Below the pieces are notes generated by a model. The model had not been told where the DNA came from, did not search any database, and saw nothing but the letters and a program-made list of their open reading frames with translations. Shown here one piece after another: positions 25,277-33,847 of a stretch of 64,000 bases of DNA; within the stretch, counting starts at the first letter, position 1; the number at the start of each line of letters is the position of its first letter. The translations under genes were made by a program, and so were the position numbers. The DNA comes from Nonomuraea gerenzanensis (GTDB lineage: Bacteria; Actinomycetota; Actinomycetes; Streptosporangiales; Streptosporangiaceae), in NCBI RefSeq assembly GCF_020215645.1, contig NZ_CP084058.1:4402001-4466000 (forward strand), in the 5' to 3' direction.

Positions 25277-26779
25277 GTGTCGCACGAAATCCAGGGTTTG
25301 TCCTTCACCGATATCGCCGAGCAGTTCGGCACCCCCGCCTACGTCTACGACGCCGACGTCATCACGGCCACCTACCGTCGCCTGCGCGGGGCGTTCGACG
25401 AGCGGATCCAGCTTTTCTATTCGCTGAAGCCCAACCCCAACATCAGCGTCGTCGGCCTGCTGGGCAGCCTCGGCGCGGGCGCGGAGGTGTGCTCGCTGGG
25501 CGAGCTGCGCTCGGCGCTCGCGGCGGGCGTTCCGGCCGGCCGGATCCTGATGACCGGCCCGGGCAAGAGCGTCGAGGAGCTCACCGAGCTGGTCACCCGG
25601 GACGTACGGGCGATCATCTGCGAGTCCTTCGCCGAGTTGCGCACCATCGACGAGCTGGCCGAGCGGCTGGGCAAACGGCCGAAGGTGCTACTGCGGGTCA
25701 ATCCGGCCCACGGCGTGGAGGGCGGGCGGCTGACCATGGCCGGGCGGCCCCGCCAGTTCGGCATCGACGAGGACCTCGTGCTGGCGGCCACCACGACCGT
25801 GCAGGATCACCCGCACGTGGACATCATCGGCGTGCAGATCTACACCGGGACCCGGATCCTGGACGCCGAGGTGATCGTGGCCAACACCGAGCGCGCGCTG
25901 GACCTGGCCGGCAAGGTGGCCACCAAGCTGGGCATCCACGTCCGGATGGTCGATCTGGGCGGCGGCATCGGGCTGGCCTACTTCGAGGGCGAGAACGACC
26001 CGGACGAGGAGATGTTCGTCTCCGGCATCAACCGGGCCGCCAGGCGCTTCGCCCAGGCCCACCCGGACGCGATCATCGCCATGGAGCCCGGCCGCTACCT
26101 GGTCGGCACGGCCGGCGTCTGCGTGCTGCGCGTCCGGTACGTCAAGGAGTCGCGCGGCCAGCGCTACGCGGTCACCGACGGCGGCTCGAACATGAACATG
26201 TCCGCCATCGGCCTGGGCACCTACGTCAAGCGCAACTTCCCCACGGTGCTGCTGTCCGACGAGCGGCCGCTGGACGGCAAGTGGTCGGTCACCGGGCCGC
26301 TGCTCACCCCCACCGACGTGCTGACCAAGCAGGCCGAGCTGCCGGAGCTGCGGCCCGGCGACCTGATCGGCATCCAGCGGATGGGCGCGTACGGGCCGAC
26401 CGCCTCGATCGCGTACATGAACGGCCAGGGATACCCGGCGGAGATCCTCGTCATGGACGGCGTCGCGCACCTCGTACGCGAGCGCGACACCCCCGAGGAC
26501 CTGCTGCGCAAGCAGCGGCTGGTCGACTTCCCCGGCAACGGGCAGGTGGACATCCGGCACGCCGTCGCCGAGGTGCTCGGCCGCGAGGTGAGCGAGCTCG
26601 GCGAGGACAGCAGGCTCCACGACGACCTGCACCTCGACTCGTTGTCGATGGTCGAGCTGGTGGCCCGGCTGGAGGACGAGTTCAAGATCTCGGTGGACCC
26701 GGAGGCGCTGACGCTGGCCCACTTCGCCACCGTCAGCTCGCTCGCCGCGTACGTCAGGAGCCGGTTGAATGAGCGGTGA
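25277..26779 (+). CDS. PLP-dependent decarboxylase fused to an acyl carrier domain
   Basis: A 500-residue fusion. Residues 1-410 are a fold-type III PLP decarboxylase of the diaminopimelate/ornithine group: PLP-binding Lys51 in FYSLKPNPN, the glycine loop VDLGGGIGLAY, the phosphate-binding EPGRYLVG and the active-site loop TDGGSNMNM. Residues 420-497 are a carrier domain with phosphopantetheine Ser455 in LHLDSLSMVEL. The fusion implies that the amino or carboxy acid is decarboxylated while thioester-bound, as BtrK does on BtrI and VinO on VinL. I chose GTG 25277, which has GGAG 7 bases upstream; ATG 25202 would add 25 poorly organised residues. The stop overlaps the following ligase gene by 11 bases. 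The substrate is unknown. Confidence 0.88.
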   Translation: MSHEIQGLSFTDIAEQFGTPAYVYDADVITATYRRLRGAFDERIQLFYSLKPNPNISVVGLLGSLGAGAEVCSLGELRSALAAGVPAGRILMTGPGKSVEELTELVTRDVRAIICESFAELRTIDELAERLGKRPKVLLRVNPAHGVEGGRLTMAGRPRQFGIDEDLVLAATTTVQDHPHVDIIGVQIYTGTRILDAEVIVANTERALDLAGKVATKLGIHVRMVDLGGGIGLAYFEGENDPDEEMFVSGINRAARRFAQAHPDAIIAMEPGRYLVGTAGVCVLRVRYVKESRGQRYAVTDGGSNMNMSAIGLGTYVKRNFPTVLLSDERPLDGKWSVTGPLLTPTDVLTKQAELPELRPGDLIGIQRMGAYGPTASIAYMNGQGYPAEILVMDGVAHLVRERDTPEDLLRKQRLVDFPGNGQVDIRHAVAEVLGREVSELGEDSRLHDDLHLDSLSMVELVARLEDEFKISVDPEALTLAHFATVSSLAAYVRSRLNER

Positions 26780-28247
26780 GCTGCTGCACGAGCTGCTGGA
26801 CGCGGCGCCCGCCGGCGCCGTGGCCATCGCGGAGCGGGGGCGCCCGCTGCGTTACCGCGACGTCACCGGGGCGGGCGCGAGCATCGCCGCGTGGCTGCGC
26901 GAGCGCGGCGTCGGGCCGGGCGATCGGGTGCTCCTGTCACTGACCAGGGCGCGGGCGCTGGACACGCCCTCGTGGGTGTACGGCTGCTCGCTGGCGGGCG
27001 CGGTCTTCTGCGTGCTGCACGAGCAGGTCGTCGGGCCTGCGCTGGCGTACGTGCTGGACGACGCCGCCCCGGCGATGGTGGTGTCGGACAACCCGAAGGT
27101 GCTCGGGCAGGCGGTGGCGCACGGGGTGCAGGCCGTGGGCCCCGACACGGCGCTGGTCGGCGCGCCGCCGCTCGTACGGGCCGGGGGCGGCTCCGGCGAG
27201 CGGCCGGGTACCGATCCCGGCGCGCCCGTCTGCATGATCTACACCTCCGGCAGCACCTCCCGCCCGAAGGCGATCGTCTCGACCCACGCGCAGATGACGT
27301 TCGTGGCCCGCGCCATCCAGTCGCGGCTGCGTTACCGGCCCGGCGACGTCGTCTACACCACGCAGCCGTTCTCCTTCGACGTGGGCCTCTACCAGATCTT
27401 CCTCGCGGCGCTGTGCGGCGCGCAGGTCTGGTTGCCCGGCCCGCTCGGCGCGGGCGTGCGGATCCTGCCGGAGCTGCTGGAGTCGCGGGCCACCGTGTTC
27501 CCCGCGGTGCCCGCCGTCGCGCAGACGCTGGCCGCCGCCGTCGCCAGGAGCGACGTCCCGGTGCCGGTGCCCAGGCTGCGGCTGCTCACCAACACGGGCG
27601 CGGCCATGCCGCGCGGCGTGCTCGCCTCCCTGCGCGAACGGCTGCCCGGCCTGCGCGTCCAGCTCATGTACGGGCTGACGGAGTGCAAGCGGGTCTCCAT
27701 CATGCCCGTGGACGGCGACCTGGAACGGCCGGGCTCGTCCGGGCTGCCGCTGCCCGGCACCCGGGTCACGATCGTGGACGCCGAGGGCCGGCCGCTGCCC
27801 GCGGGCGAGGTCGGCGAGATCGTGGTCAGCGGCCCGCACGTGATGAACGGTTACTGGAACCAGGAGGAGCTGACCGCCGACCGGTTCCGGCCGTCCGGCC
27901 TGCGTACGGGCGACTTCGGCCACCTCGACCCCGACGGGTACCTCTACGTCGAGGGCAGGCGGGACGACGTCTACAAGCAGAGCGGCTTCCGGGTCAGCGC
28001 CACCGAGGTGGAGGCCGCCGCGCTGGAGCTGCCCGGCGTGCGCATGGCCGTCGTGCTGCCGCCGAAGGCCGACGGCGGCGACGCCGTGCTCGTGGTGACA
28101 GGGGACACCGAGCCCGCGCTGGTCCGCAAGGGCCTGGCGCACCGGCTCGAACAGTTCAAGGTGCCCAAGCGGTGCGTGGTGCTGGACGAGCTCCCGCTCA
28201 ACCAGAACGGGAAGATCGACAAAAAACTCCTGGCCACGATCACCTGA
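26769..28247 (+). CDS. AMP-forming acyl/aminoacyl ligase
   Basis: A 492-residue stand-alone adenylation enzyme. Motifs: IYTSGSTSRPKAIVSTH (P-loop), YGLTECKRVSI, the hinge RTGDFGHLDPDGYLYVEGRR and the C-terminal catalytic Lys in NQNGKIDKK. It should activate a carboxylate as the adenylate and load it on the carrier domain of the overlapping upstream gene. The pairing resembles VinN with VinL/VinO, and also the ligase and decarboxylase pair known from exosortase-associated loci, although no exosortase is present here. ATG 26769 lies inside the end of the upstream gene, so the two are made together. Substrate specificity cannot be read with confidence. Confidence 0.9.
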   Translation: MSGELLHELLDAAPAGAVAIAERGRPLRYRDVTGAGASIAAWLRERGVGPGDRVLLSLTRARALDTPSWVYGCSLAGAVFCVLHEQVVGPALAYVLDDAAPAMVVSDNPKVLGQAVAHGVQAVGPDTALVGAPPLVRAGGGSGERPGTDPGAPVCMIYTSGSTSRPKAIVSTHAQMTFVARAIQSRLRYRPGDVVYTTQPFSFDVGLYQIFLAALCGAQVWLPGPLGAGVRILPELLESRATVFPAVPAVAQTLAAAVARSDVPVPVPRLRLLTNTGAAMPRGVLASLRERLPGLRVQLMYGLTECKRVSIMPVDGDLERPGSSGLPLPGTRVTIVDAEGRPLPAGEVGEIVVSGPHVMNGYWNQEELTADRFRPSGLRTGDFGHLDPDGYLYVEGRRDDVYKQSGFRVSATEVEAAALELPGVRMAVVLPPKADGGDAVLVVTGDTEPALVRKGLAHRLEQFKVPKRCVVLDELPLNQNGKIDKKLLATIT

Positions 28248-28276
28248 CAATTCCGGCCGGTACCACTCTCCTTTCA

Positions 28277-28306
28277 GCCGCAGGCTCCGAAATGCGAGCC
28301 TGCGGC
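28277..28306 (+). terminator. Rho-independent terminator after the ligase gene
   Basis: Perfect 11-base arms GCCGCAGGCTC (28277-28287) and GAGCCTGCGGC (28296-28306) with an 8-base loop, followed by TTTCCCCC. It closes the decarboxylase-ligase operon. Confidence 0.88.
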
Positions 28307-28396
28307 TTTCCCCCATCGGTGACATCCGGGCCGGCCGTGCCGGACGTATGGTCTGGACGGCGCGAATTTCGCGCATGCCGTTCGGGGGAAGTGCAC

Positions 28397-29611
28397 ATGG
28401 AAAGCCTTTTCACGTTGTGGCACCGGAAAGCCGAGTTTTACGCGCGCAGAGCGGTGGACATCTACGCCGCGCGCATTCCGGAGTACGCCCGGATCGCCGA
28501 GAACGCGGACATCAGATCCGCCATGCTCGATTTCATGATCTTCGTCCGCCGCCGGACGGCGGAGCTGGCCGCCCTGGATCAGCCGTTCGCCCCCGAGGAC
28601 CTCGACGTCATGGCCGAGATGGGCCGCCTGCGGGGAACGGGCGGCATCACGCTGCCCGCCCACCGTCACGCGCTGACCCTGCACACGTCGCTGACCTTGC
28701 AGGAGATCTCCGAGCTGAGCAGGCCGCACGACTTCGAGGAGATCAGGCGGCTGGTCGGCTGGCTCTCCAGCAGGGGAGAGGCCGGCTACCAGGCCTACAG
28801 CGGCGGGTTCATGGACGCCCGCGACGCCGTGCAGCCGGCCGGGCTGCGCATCCAGCAGCTCACCGAGGCGCTGCTCCGCAACGACGACCCCGCCGCCGCC
28901 GACCACGCACTCGGCCTGCGGATGCCGCTGCACGACAGCTACCTGGTCACCGTGGTCAGGATCGGCGAGCGGCGGCCCCCGCTGCCGGAGCGCGTCCAGG
29001 CCGGGATCGTGCGGGAGCTGCTCGGGACCGGGCAGGCGCTGATGCGCTTCACCGCGCCGGACGAGCTCGTCATGCTCATCCCGCAGCCCGACGACAACGG
29101 CGACGCGGCCGGGATCGGGACGCGGGCGCGCGAGCAGGCCCTGACCCTCACCAGGCGGCTCGGCGAGCTGACCGGCCTGCGGTGCGCCGCCGGGGTGGCC
29201 GAGGGGCGGCGCGGGCGGCTCGCCGAGGCCTTCGCCCAGGCGCGGCAGATCAGCCGGGTGGCGCCCGTCCGGGCGGACGCGGACACCGTCCACCAGCTCG
29301 CCGACGTCTTCGTCGAGTTCGGCGTCGCCGGCACGCCGCCGATCGACGAGTGGCTCAGCTCGATCGCCGAGCGGCTCGCGCCCGGCCCCGACCTGGTGGT
29401 CACGCTGGACGCCTACTACCGCCACGACCTGCACCGGCTGCGGACGGCCGCCGCCCTGCACATCCACCCCCGCACGCTCGACTACCGCCTGCAGCGAGTA
29501 CGGCAGGCGACCGGCCTCGACCCCGCCTCCGTCCACGGCATCAGGGCGCTGAGCGCCGTCGTCACCCGGGTGCTGTCGGGCGTGTGGCGCGAGCGGGGAT
29601 CGTCGGCGTAG
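28397..29611 (+). CDS. PucR-type transcriptional regulator
   Basis: A 404-residue regulator. An N-terminal helical region (about 1-150) is followed by a GGDEF-like middle domain (170-310) and a C-terminal PucR helix-turn-helix with the typical LRTAAALHIHPRTLDYRLQR followed by VRQATG. GGGGGAA lies just upstream of ATG 28397. It follows the terminator of the decarboxylase-ligase pair in the same direction and may regulate it, but no operator pairing can be shown. The ligand is unknown. Confidence 0.88.
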   Translation: MESLFTLWHRKAEFYARRAVDIYAARIPEYARIAENADIRSAMLDFMIFVRRRTAELAALDQPFAPEDLDVMAEMGRLRGTGGITLPAHRHALTLHTSLTLQEISELSRPHDFEEIRRLVGWLSSRGEAGYQAYSGGFMDARDAVQPAGLRIQQLTEALLRNDDPAAADHALGLRMPLHDSYLVTVVRIGERRPPLPERVQAGIVRELLGTGQALMRFTAPDELVMLIPQPDDNGDAAGIGTRAREQALTLTRRLGELTGLRCAAGVAEGRRGRLAEAFAQARQISRVAPVRADADTVHQLADVFVEFGVAGTPPIDEWLSSIAERLAPGPDLVVTLDAYYRHDLHRLRTAAALHIHPRTLDYRLQRVRQATGLDPASVHGIRALSAVVTRVLSGVWRERGSSA

Positions 29612-29616
29612 AGCTG

Positions 29617-30031
29617 ATGGCCGAGCAGTTCGTTACGATATGGAGAACAGAATTGTCGACGGACACCGCCGTGGTGGCCGCCTGTACCGGGTGGGCCGAC
29701 GCCGCCCCGGTCGTCACCGAACCGTACTCCGAGTGGGTGCTGTGCGGGGACTTCCCGTCGGGCCGGCCGGGCTGGGAGGGGGCGGGGGGTGCTGCCGCCG
29801 GGGGCGGTGCGGGTGCTCGCGGCCTGGCTGCTGCACCTGCGCGCGGGCGCCTCCGTACGGGACGCCGGTGCCCCGAACGCTTCGGGGCCGCTGCCCGAGG
29901 CCGCCCGAGCGGTGCTCACGTGCCTCGACCCGCATCCCAGGGACGACGCCGCGCTGGCGCATGACATGGACCTGATCGACGCGATCGTCGCGTTCGCCCA
30001 GAGCCGGTTGGCGCAGGGCAGCGCCCGCTGA
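29617..30031 (+). pseudogene. Small gene with a frameshift in a G run
   Basis: From ATG 29617 a coding-like frame (MAEQFVTIWRTELSTDTAVV, then EPYSEWVLCGDFPSGRPGWEG) runs to about 29780. It then continues sensibly only in the next frame, as VLPPGAVRVLAAWLLHLRAG through to a stop at 30031. The switch falls in GGGGG-C-GGGGGG at 29778-29789; one base fewer would join the two halves into a protein of about 137 residues. It is either a recent mutation, a sequencing error, or two small genes with the second starting at GTG 29789. The family is not recognised. It follows the PucR gene by 5 bases. Confidence 0.6.
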
Positions 30032-30034
30032 GCC

Positions 30035-31075
30035 TCAGTCGCCGGGCCGATACAGCAGCAACATCGCCGCGTCGTCCAGCAACGGCCCGCCCGTGTGCCG
30101 CACCAGATCGGCCCGCAACGCGTCCAGCCCCGCCTGCGGCTCATCCCGCCGCAACAACGACACCCGCCCCTCCAGCGGGTAGAACTCCCCCCGCCCGTTC
30201 CGCGCCTCGATCACCCCATCGGTGAAGAACAGGACGCGATCACCGCTCCCGAACGGCACCCGGTGCGCCTTCACCGCCGACGGCTCCAGCGCCCCCAGCC
30301 CCAGGGGCAGCCCGGGGTCGGGCGGTTCGGCGGTGCAGAGGGTGCCGTCGCCGAGCAGGAGCAGGGGGGCCGGGTGCCCGAAGTTCACCAGGGCCATCTC
30401 GGTCTCGTGGATCTCGGCGATGATCGCGGTGACGAACTGCTCCCCGCCCAGGTGCCGCGCCAGGCTGGCCTCCAGGCGTTCGCCGATGTCCGCCAGGTCG
30501 GCCTCGTCGTAGGCCGCCTCCCTGAACGCGCCCAGCACCCACGCCGCCGTCTCGACCGCCGCCAGGCCCTTGCCCTGCACGTCGCCGATCAGCAGCCGCA
30601 CCCCGTGCGGGGTGGTGACGATCTCGTACAGGTCGCCGCCGATCTGCGCCTCGGCCGCCGCCGAGGTGTAGGACAGCGCGACCCGCAGGTCACCCGCCCG
30701 CCGGGGCACGGGCCGCAGCAGGACGCGCTGGGCCGCCTCGGCGACCTGCCTGACGCTGGCCAGCTCCCGCTCGCGTTGCAGGCGCAGGCGGCTGGCCAGC
30801 ATGCTCGCCGCCGTCACGCCCACGATGCCGACGACCGTGAGGTTGTTCTCGAACGTGAACAGCAGGTCGTTGTAGACGGCCATGGGCACGCAGAGCGCCA
30901 GCGCGGCCACGCCCACGGCGGCGGTCCGCCGCACCCCGCCCGACACCGACGCGAAGGCGGGGCCGAGGGTGAGGAGCGGCAGGAAGACGAGGCTCTCGCC
31001 GGCGAACAGGTCGGTGAGGGCGACACCCAGCATGACGACGAAGGGCAGCCAACGCAGGATTCGCAGCGACCTCAT
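30035..31075 (-). CDS. Membrane-anchored SpoIIE-type PP2C phosphatase
   Basis: A 346-residue protein. The first 110 residues hold three or four membrane helices (WLPFVVMLGVALTDLF and onward). A short coiled coil (LRLQRERELASVRQVAEAA) joins them to a PP2C/SpoIIE serine phosphatase domain with the metal-binding motifs GGDLYEIV, GDVQGKGLAAVETA and FFTDGVIEARN. Such enzymes usually dephosphorylate anti-anti-sigma factors in partner-switching control of alternative sigma factors; no STAS or anti-sigma gene is adjacent. I chose ATG 31075 because upstream in-frame sequence lacks membrane or domain character. Confidence 0.9.
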   Translation of the reverse strand: MRSLRILRWLPFVVMLGVALTDLFAGESLVFLPLLTLGPAFASVSGGVRRTAAVGVAALALCVPMAVYNDLLFTFENNLTVVGIVGVTAASMLASRLRLQRERELASVRQVAEAAQRVLLRPVPRRAGDLRVALSYTSAAAEAQIGGDLYEIVTTPHGVRLLIGDVQGKGLAAVETAAWVLGAFREAAYDEADLADIGERLEASLARHLGGEQFVTAIIAEIHETEMALVNFGHPAPLLLLGDGTLCTAEPPDPGLPLGLGALEPSAVKAHRVPFGSGDRVLFFTDGVIEARNGRGEFYPLEGRVSLLRRDEPQAGLDALRADLVRHTGGPLLDDAAMLLLYRPGD

Positions 31076-31325
31076 CCGACCCCCGAGTGAACAACATCCG
31101 ACGTACCAGCATCGCGCAGGAAACCCACCGTTCTCAACCCGGGAGGCCACCTCATCCGGCCGCGCGCGATTCCAGAAATCCCTTCGCCAGCATATGGCGG
31201 ATTTGTCAGCCATTCTGAGGAAACGTGTTCGCGCCGGTACGTACGGTGAAATCCGGGCGCTTGTTTTTCGATCCTTGCCTGAACGCGATATGGATAGATT
31301 CGACCTGACGGAAAGGAGTCAGCAC

Positions 31326-32507
31326 GTGGCATTGGCCGACGCCGGCATCCGGCGATTACTGGTGGATTCGGGGGAGCCCAGGGGATGGGTGTCCCCGCGG
31401 GCCGACCTGGTGACAGCGCTGCTGGGGGTGTGGTTCGGGGTCGGGCTGATGATCGACGCCTGGGCGCACACCAATCAGACGGAGCTGGAGACGTTCTTCA
31501 CCCCGTGGCATGCGGTGTTCTACTCCGGGTTCGCCGTGGTCTCCGGCTGGATCCTCTGGCAGGTGTGGCAGAACGTGCGCGCCGGGAGGCAGGGGCTGGC
31601 TGCGGTGCCGACGGGTTATCTGGCCGGGCTGGTGGCGGTGCCGGCGTTCGCCGCGTTCGGCTTCGCGGACATGATGTGGCACACCATTCTGGGCATCGAA
31701 ACCAGCCTCGATATTCTTTTCAGCCCTTCACATCTGGGGCTGATCGTGACGATGCTCCTCATCATCACCACACCCCTGCGTTCCGCCTGGAACGCCCCCG
31801 ACCTCGGCGCCCGGCCGACGCTGGGCCGGTTGCTGCCCGCCCTGATCGGGCTCGCCTTCGCCACCACGCTGGTGTCGCTGTTCCTGTCGTACGGCGACGC
31901 CATGCAGTACCGCGCGCCCCGCATCGTCAAGGCGTTCTCCTCCGTGAACGACCCGGGGGCCGACCGGCTCGCCCTGGCCATGGTCGTCACCAACGTCGTC
32001 ATCCTCAGCCCCGTGCTGCTGCTGGTGCGCCGCTGGGTGCTGCCGTTCGGCTCGGTCACCGTCATGTACGCGATCGGGGTGCTCATGCCGGGGGCGCAGA
32101 CCGAGTTCGAGAACGTGCCGGTGCTGGTGTCGTTCGTGGTGGCCGGGCTCGTGAGTGACCTGCTGATCCGGTGGCTGCGGCCGTCAGGGGAGCGGCGCGG
32201 GGCCTACTGGGCCTTCGCCGGGTTGTCGGCGTTCGCCACGTGGGCGTTGTACATCGGGATCGCGTCGGTCGCGGGTGGCGGGCTGCCTGCGGTGCCTGAG
32301 TTGTGGACGGGGGCGCCGATCATCGCGGGGCTCATCGGGCTGGCCCTCGGCGCACTGTTCCTCCCGAACGCCGTCACCGCCCAGCCTGGGGCGGTCGTCG
32401 CCCAGCCTGGCGCGGTGGGTGCTCAGCCTGGGGCGGTCGTCCCGCAGTCCGGTGCGGTCGGTGCTCAGCAGGTCCAGGTCAGCGCGTCCGACGCCGAGCG
32501 GGCATGA
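31326..32507 (+). CDS. Polytopic membrane protein, DxWAH/FFTPxH family, copy 2
   Basis: A 393-residue membrane protein of about nine segments, paralogous to the protein at 11337. It repeats the same motifs: IDAWAHTN, LETFFTPWHAVFYSGF, GFADMMWHTILGIE and FSPSHLGLI. The C-terminus carries a 7-residue repeat (AQPGAVV and variants) four or five times, outside the membrane domain. GTG 31326 has AAAGGAG 8 bases upstream, which decides the start over ATG 31290. The stop overlaps the start of a secreted His-rich protein gene (ATGA), and that gene overlaps a YtkA-like gene, so the three form an operon. A metal-handling role is inferred from the partners only. Confidence 0.85.
   Translation: MALADAGIRRLLVDSGEPRGWVSPRADLVTALLGVWFGVGLMIDAWAHTNQTELETFFTPWHAVFYSGFAVVSGWILWQVWQNVRAGRQGLAAVPTGYLAGLVAVPAFAAFGFADMMWHTILGIETSLDILFSPSHLGLIVTMLLIITTPLRSAWNAPDLGARPTLGRLLPALIGLAFATTLVSLFLSYGDAMQYRAPRIVKAFSSVNDPGADRLALAMVVTNVVILSPVLLLVRRWVLPFGSVTVMYAIGVLMPGAQTEFENVPVLVSFVVAGLVSDLLIRWLRPSGERRGAYWAFAGLSAFATWALYIGIASVAGGGLPAVPELWTGAPIIAGLIGLALGALFLPNAVTAQPGAVVAQPGAVGAQPGAVVPQSGAVGAQQVQVSASDAERA
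32380..32466 (+). repeat. 21-base in-frame repeats at a C-terminus
   Basis: Four to five 21-base units encode AQPGAV(V/G) at the end of the membrane protein. They look like recent expansion of a short sequence near the stop codon. Confidence 0.8.
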
Positions 32508-33847
32508 TCCTTCGCTCTCTGTGCCTGGCCGCCGTCCTGGTGCTGGCGCTGGCCGCCCCCGCCTCGGCGCACAACGTCACGGCGGGGGCGGACCTGCGGA
32601 TCGCCCAGACGATCGCCGGCGCCGAGATCACGGTGGTGATCAAGGGAACGTCCCGGGTGCCGGGGCCGTTGCGGATCGGAGTCATCGCCTACCAGCCGGT
32701 CTCCGGGCTGCCCGTCGGCCTGGAGGTCCGCTCGGTCGAGGACGGCCGCACGGTGACGGGCACCGCCCAGGCGGCGGCCGAACCCGCGTACACGCAGCTC
32801 AGGGTGGAACGGACCGGGCCACACGAGCTGAAGCTGAGCGCGGGGGGCGAGGTGGCCGTCGTCCCGTTCCGGGTCCTCGTCGAACGCGGGTCGATGGGCG
32901 ACTTCCTCATTTACGGTGGCCTGTTCATGGCCGCGATGTTGCTGGTGGGCGGCCTGCTCACCGGCGCCACGGCCCGCACGGGGCGGGCGATGGCCCTGGC
33001 GGCGGGCGCCGCGGCCGGGGTGACCGTCGCCGCCATGGTCATCGTGTTCGAACCGGGGCTTCCCCCGCCCGCGCCCGACGGCGCCGCCCCCACCACCGCG
33101 ACCCCCGCTGCGGGCGGGCGGCCGTACGCGCAGGCCCGGGTGGAGACTGCCCCCGCACGGCCGGGCGCGGGGGAGGAGTTCACGCTGCGGCTCGACCTCA
33201 TGGACGGCTCCACCGGGCGTCCCGTCGACGATCTCGCCGTACATCACGAGGCGCTCGCGCACGTGGTCGTCACCAGCGAGGACGGCCGGTACTTCCGGCA
33301 CGTGCACCCGCTGCGCACGGCGCCCGGGCACCTGGAGGTGAAGCTGAGCACCGACCGTCCCGGCCGCTACCTGGTGCACGCCGAGCTGGAACGGGAGGAC
33401 TCGGGCGGGCAACTCGTCACCGCGGACTTCACCGTGGGTGGTGAGGCCAGGGCCTCAGCGGAACCCGATGCCTCAGCGGAAGCCGGTGCGGCAGAGGACC
33501 GCGGCGCCGCAGAGGACACCAGTGCGGCAGAGGACGGCGGTGCCGCAGCCACGCCACGGTTGCAACCCGTCGCGCCCGTCGCGGGCCGTCCCGCGACCAT
33601 CGAGCTGGACACGCCCGCCGGCGTGCGGCCGTGGCTGGGCATGACCGGCCACCTGATCGTCCGGAGCCAGGACGGCGCTTTCCTCGGCCACGTGCACGAG
33701 ATGGGCACCCCCGGCTCCCGCCTCCGCTTCACCTTCAGCTTCCCCACCTCGGGCCGGTACCTGGCCTGGATCCAGTACGCCACCGGAGACCGCATCGTCA
33801 CCGAGCCCTTCACGGTGGACGTGACGGCGGCGGAGGTGCGGCGATGA
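32504..33847 (+). CDS. Exported His-motif protein, possible copper handling
   Basis: A 447-residue protein. A signal peptide ends in PASA, so the mature chain would start with His23 (HNVTAG), as in CopC-like and LPMO copper-brace proteins. A beta-rich domain (23-145) is followed by two membrane helices (about 150-210). Two exported C-terminal domains each contain a His cluster: AHVVVTSEDGRYFRHVHP and GHLIVRSQDGAFLGHVHEMG. A repetitive Ala/Glu/Asp linker (about 315-348) separates them. The start overlaps the upstream membrane gene, and the stop overlaps the YtkA-like gene. Metal binding, most likely copper, is inference from the motifs and partners. Confidence 0.82.
   Translation: MILRSLCLAAVLVLALAAPASAHNVTAGADLRIAQTIAGAEITVVIKGTSRVPGPLRIGVIAYQPVSGLPVGLEVRSVEDGRTVTGTAQAAAEPAYTQLRVERTGPHELKLSAGGEVAVVPFRVLVERGSMGDFLIYGGLFMAAMLLVGGLLTGATARTGRAMALAAGAAAGVTVAAMVIVFEPGLPPPAPDGAAPTTATPAAGGRPYAQARVETAPARPGAGEEFTLRLDLMDGSTGRPVDDLAVHHEALAHVVVTSEDGRYFRHVHPLRTAPGHLEVKLSTDRPGRYLVHAELEREDSGGQLVTADFTVGGEARASAEPDASAEAGAAEDRGAAEDTSAAEDGGAAATPRLQPVAPVAGRPATIELDTPAGVRPWLGMTGHLIVRSQDGAFLGHVHEMGTPGSRLRFTFSFPTSGRYLAWIQYATGDRIVTEPFTVDVTAAEVRR
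33451..33545 (+). repeat. In-frame Ala/Glu/Asp repeats between two domains
   Basis: Degenerate units encode ASAEPD/ASAEAG and then GAAED three times, linking the two His-motif domains of the exported protein. Confidence 0.65.

Noticed and set aside
25277..28247. Exosortase/PEP-CTERM system
   Set aside because: The ligase and decarboxylase resemble the families associated with exosortase loci, but no exosortase, PEP-CTERM protein or related glycosyltransferase is in the window.
26891..28340. Upstream extension of the PucR gene back to 26891
   Set aside because: The frame is open only as a shadow of the ligase gene; the PucR ribosome site and domain start are at 28397.
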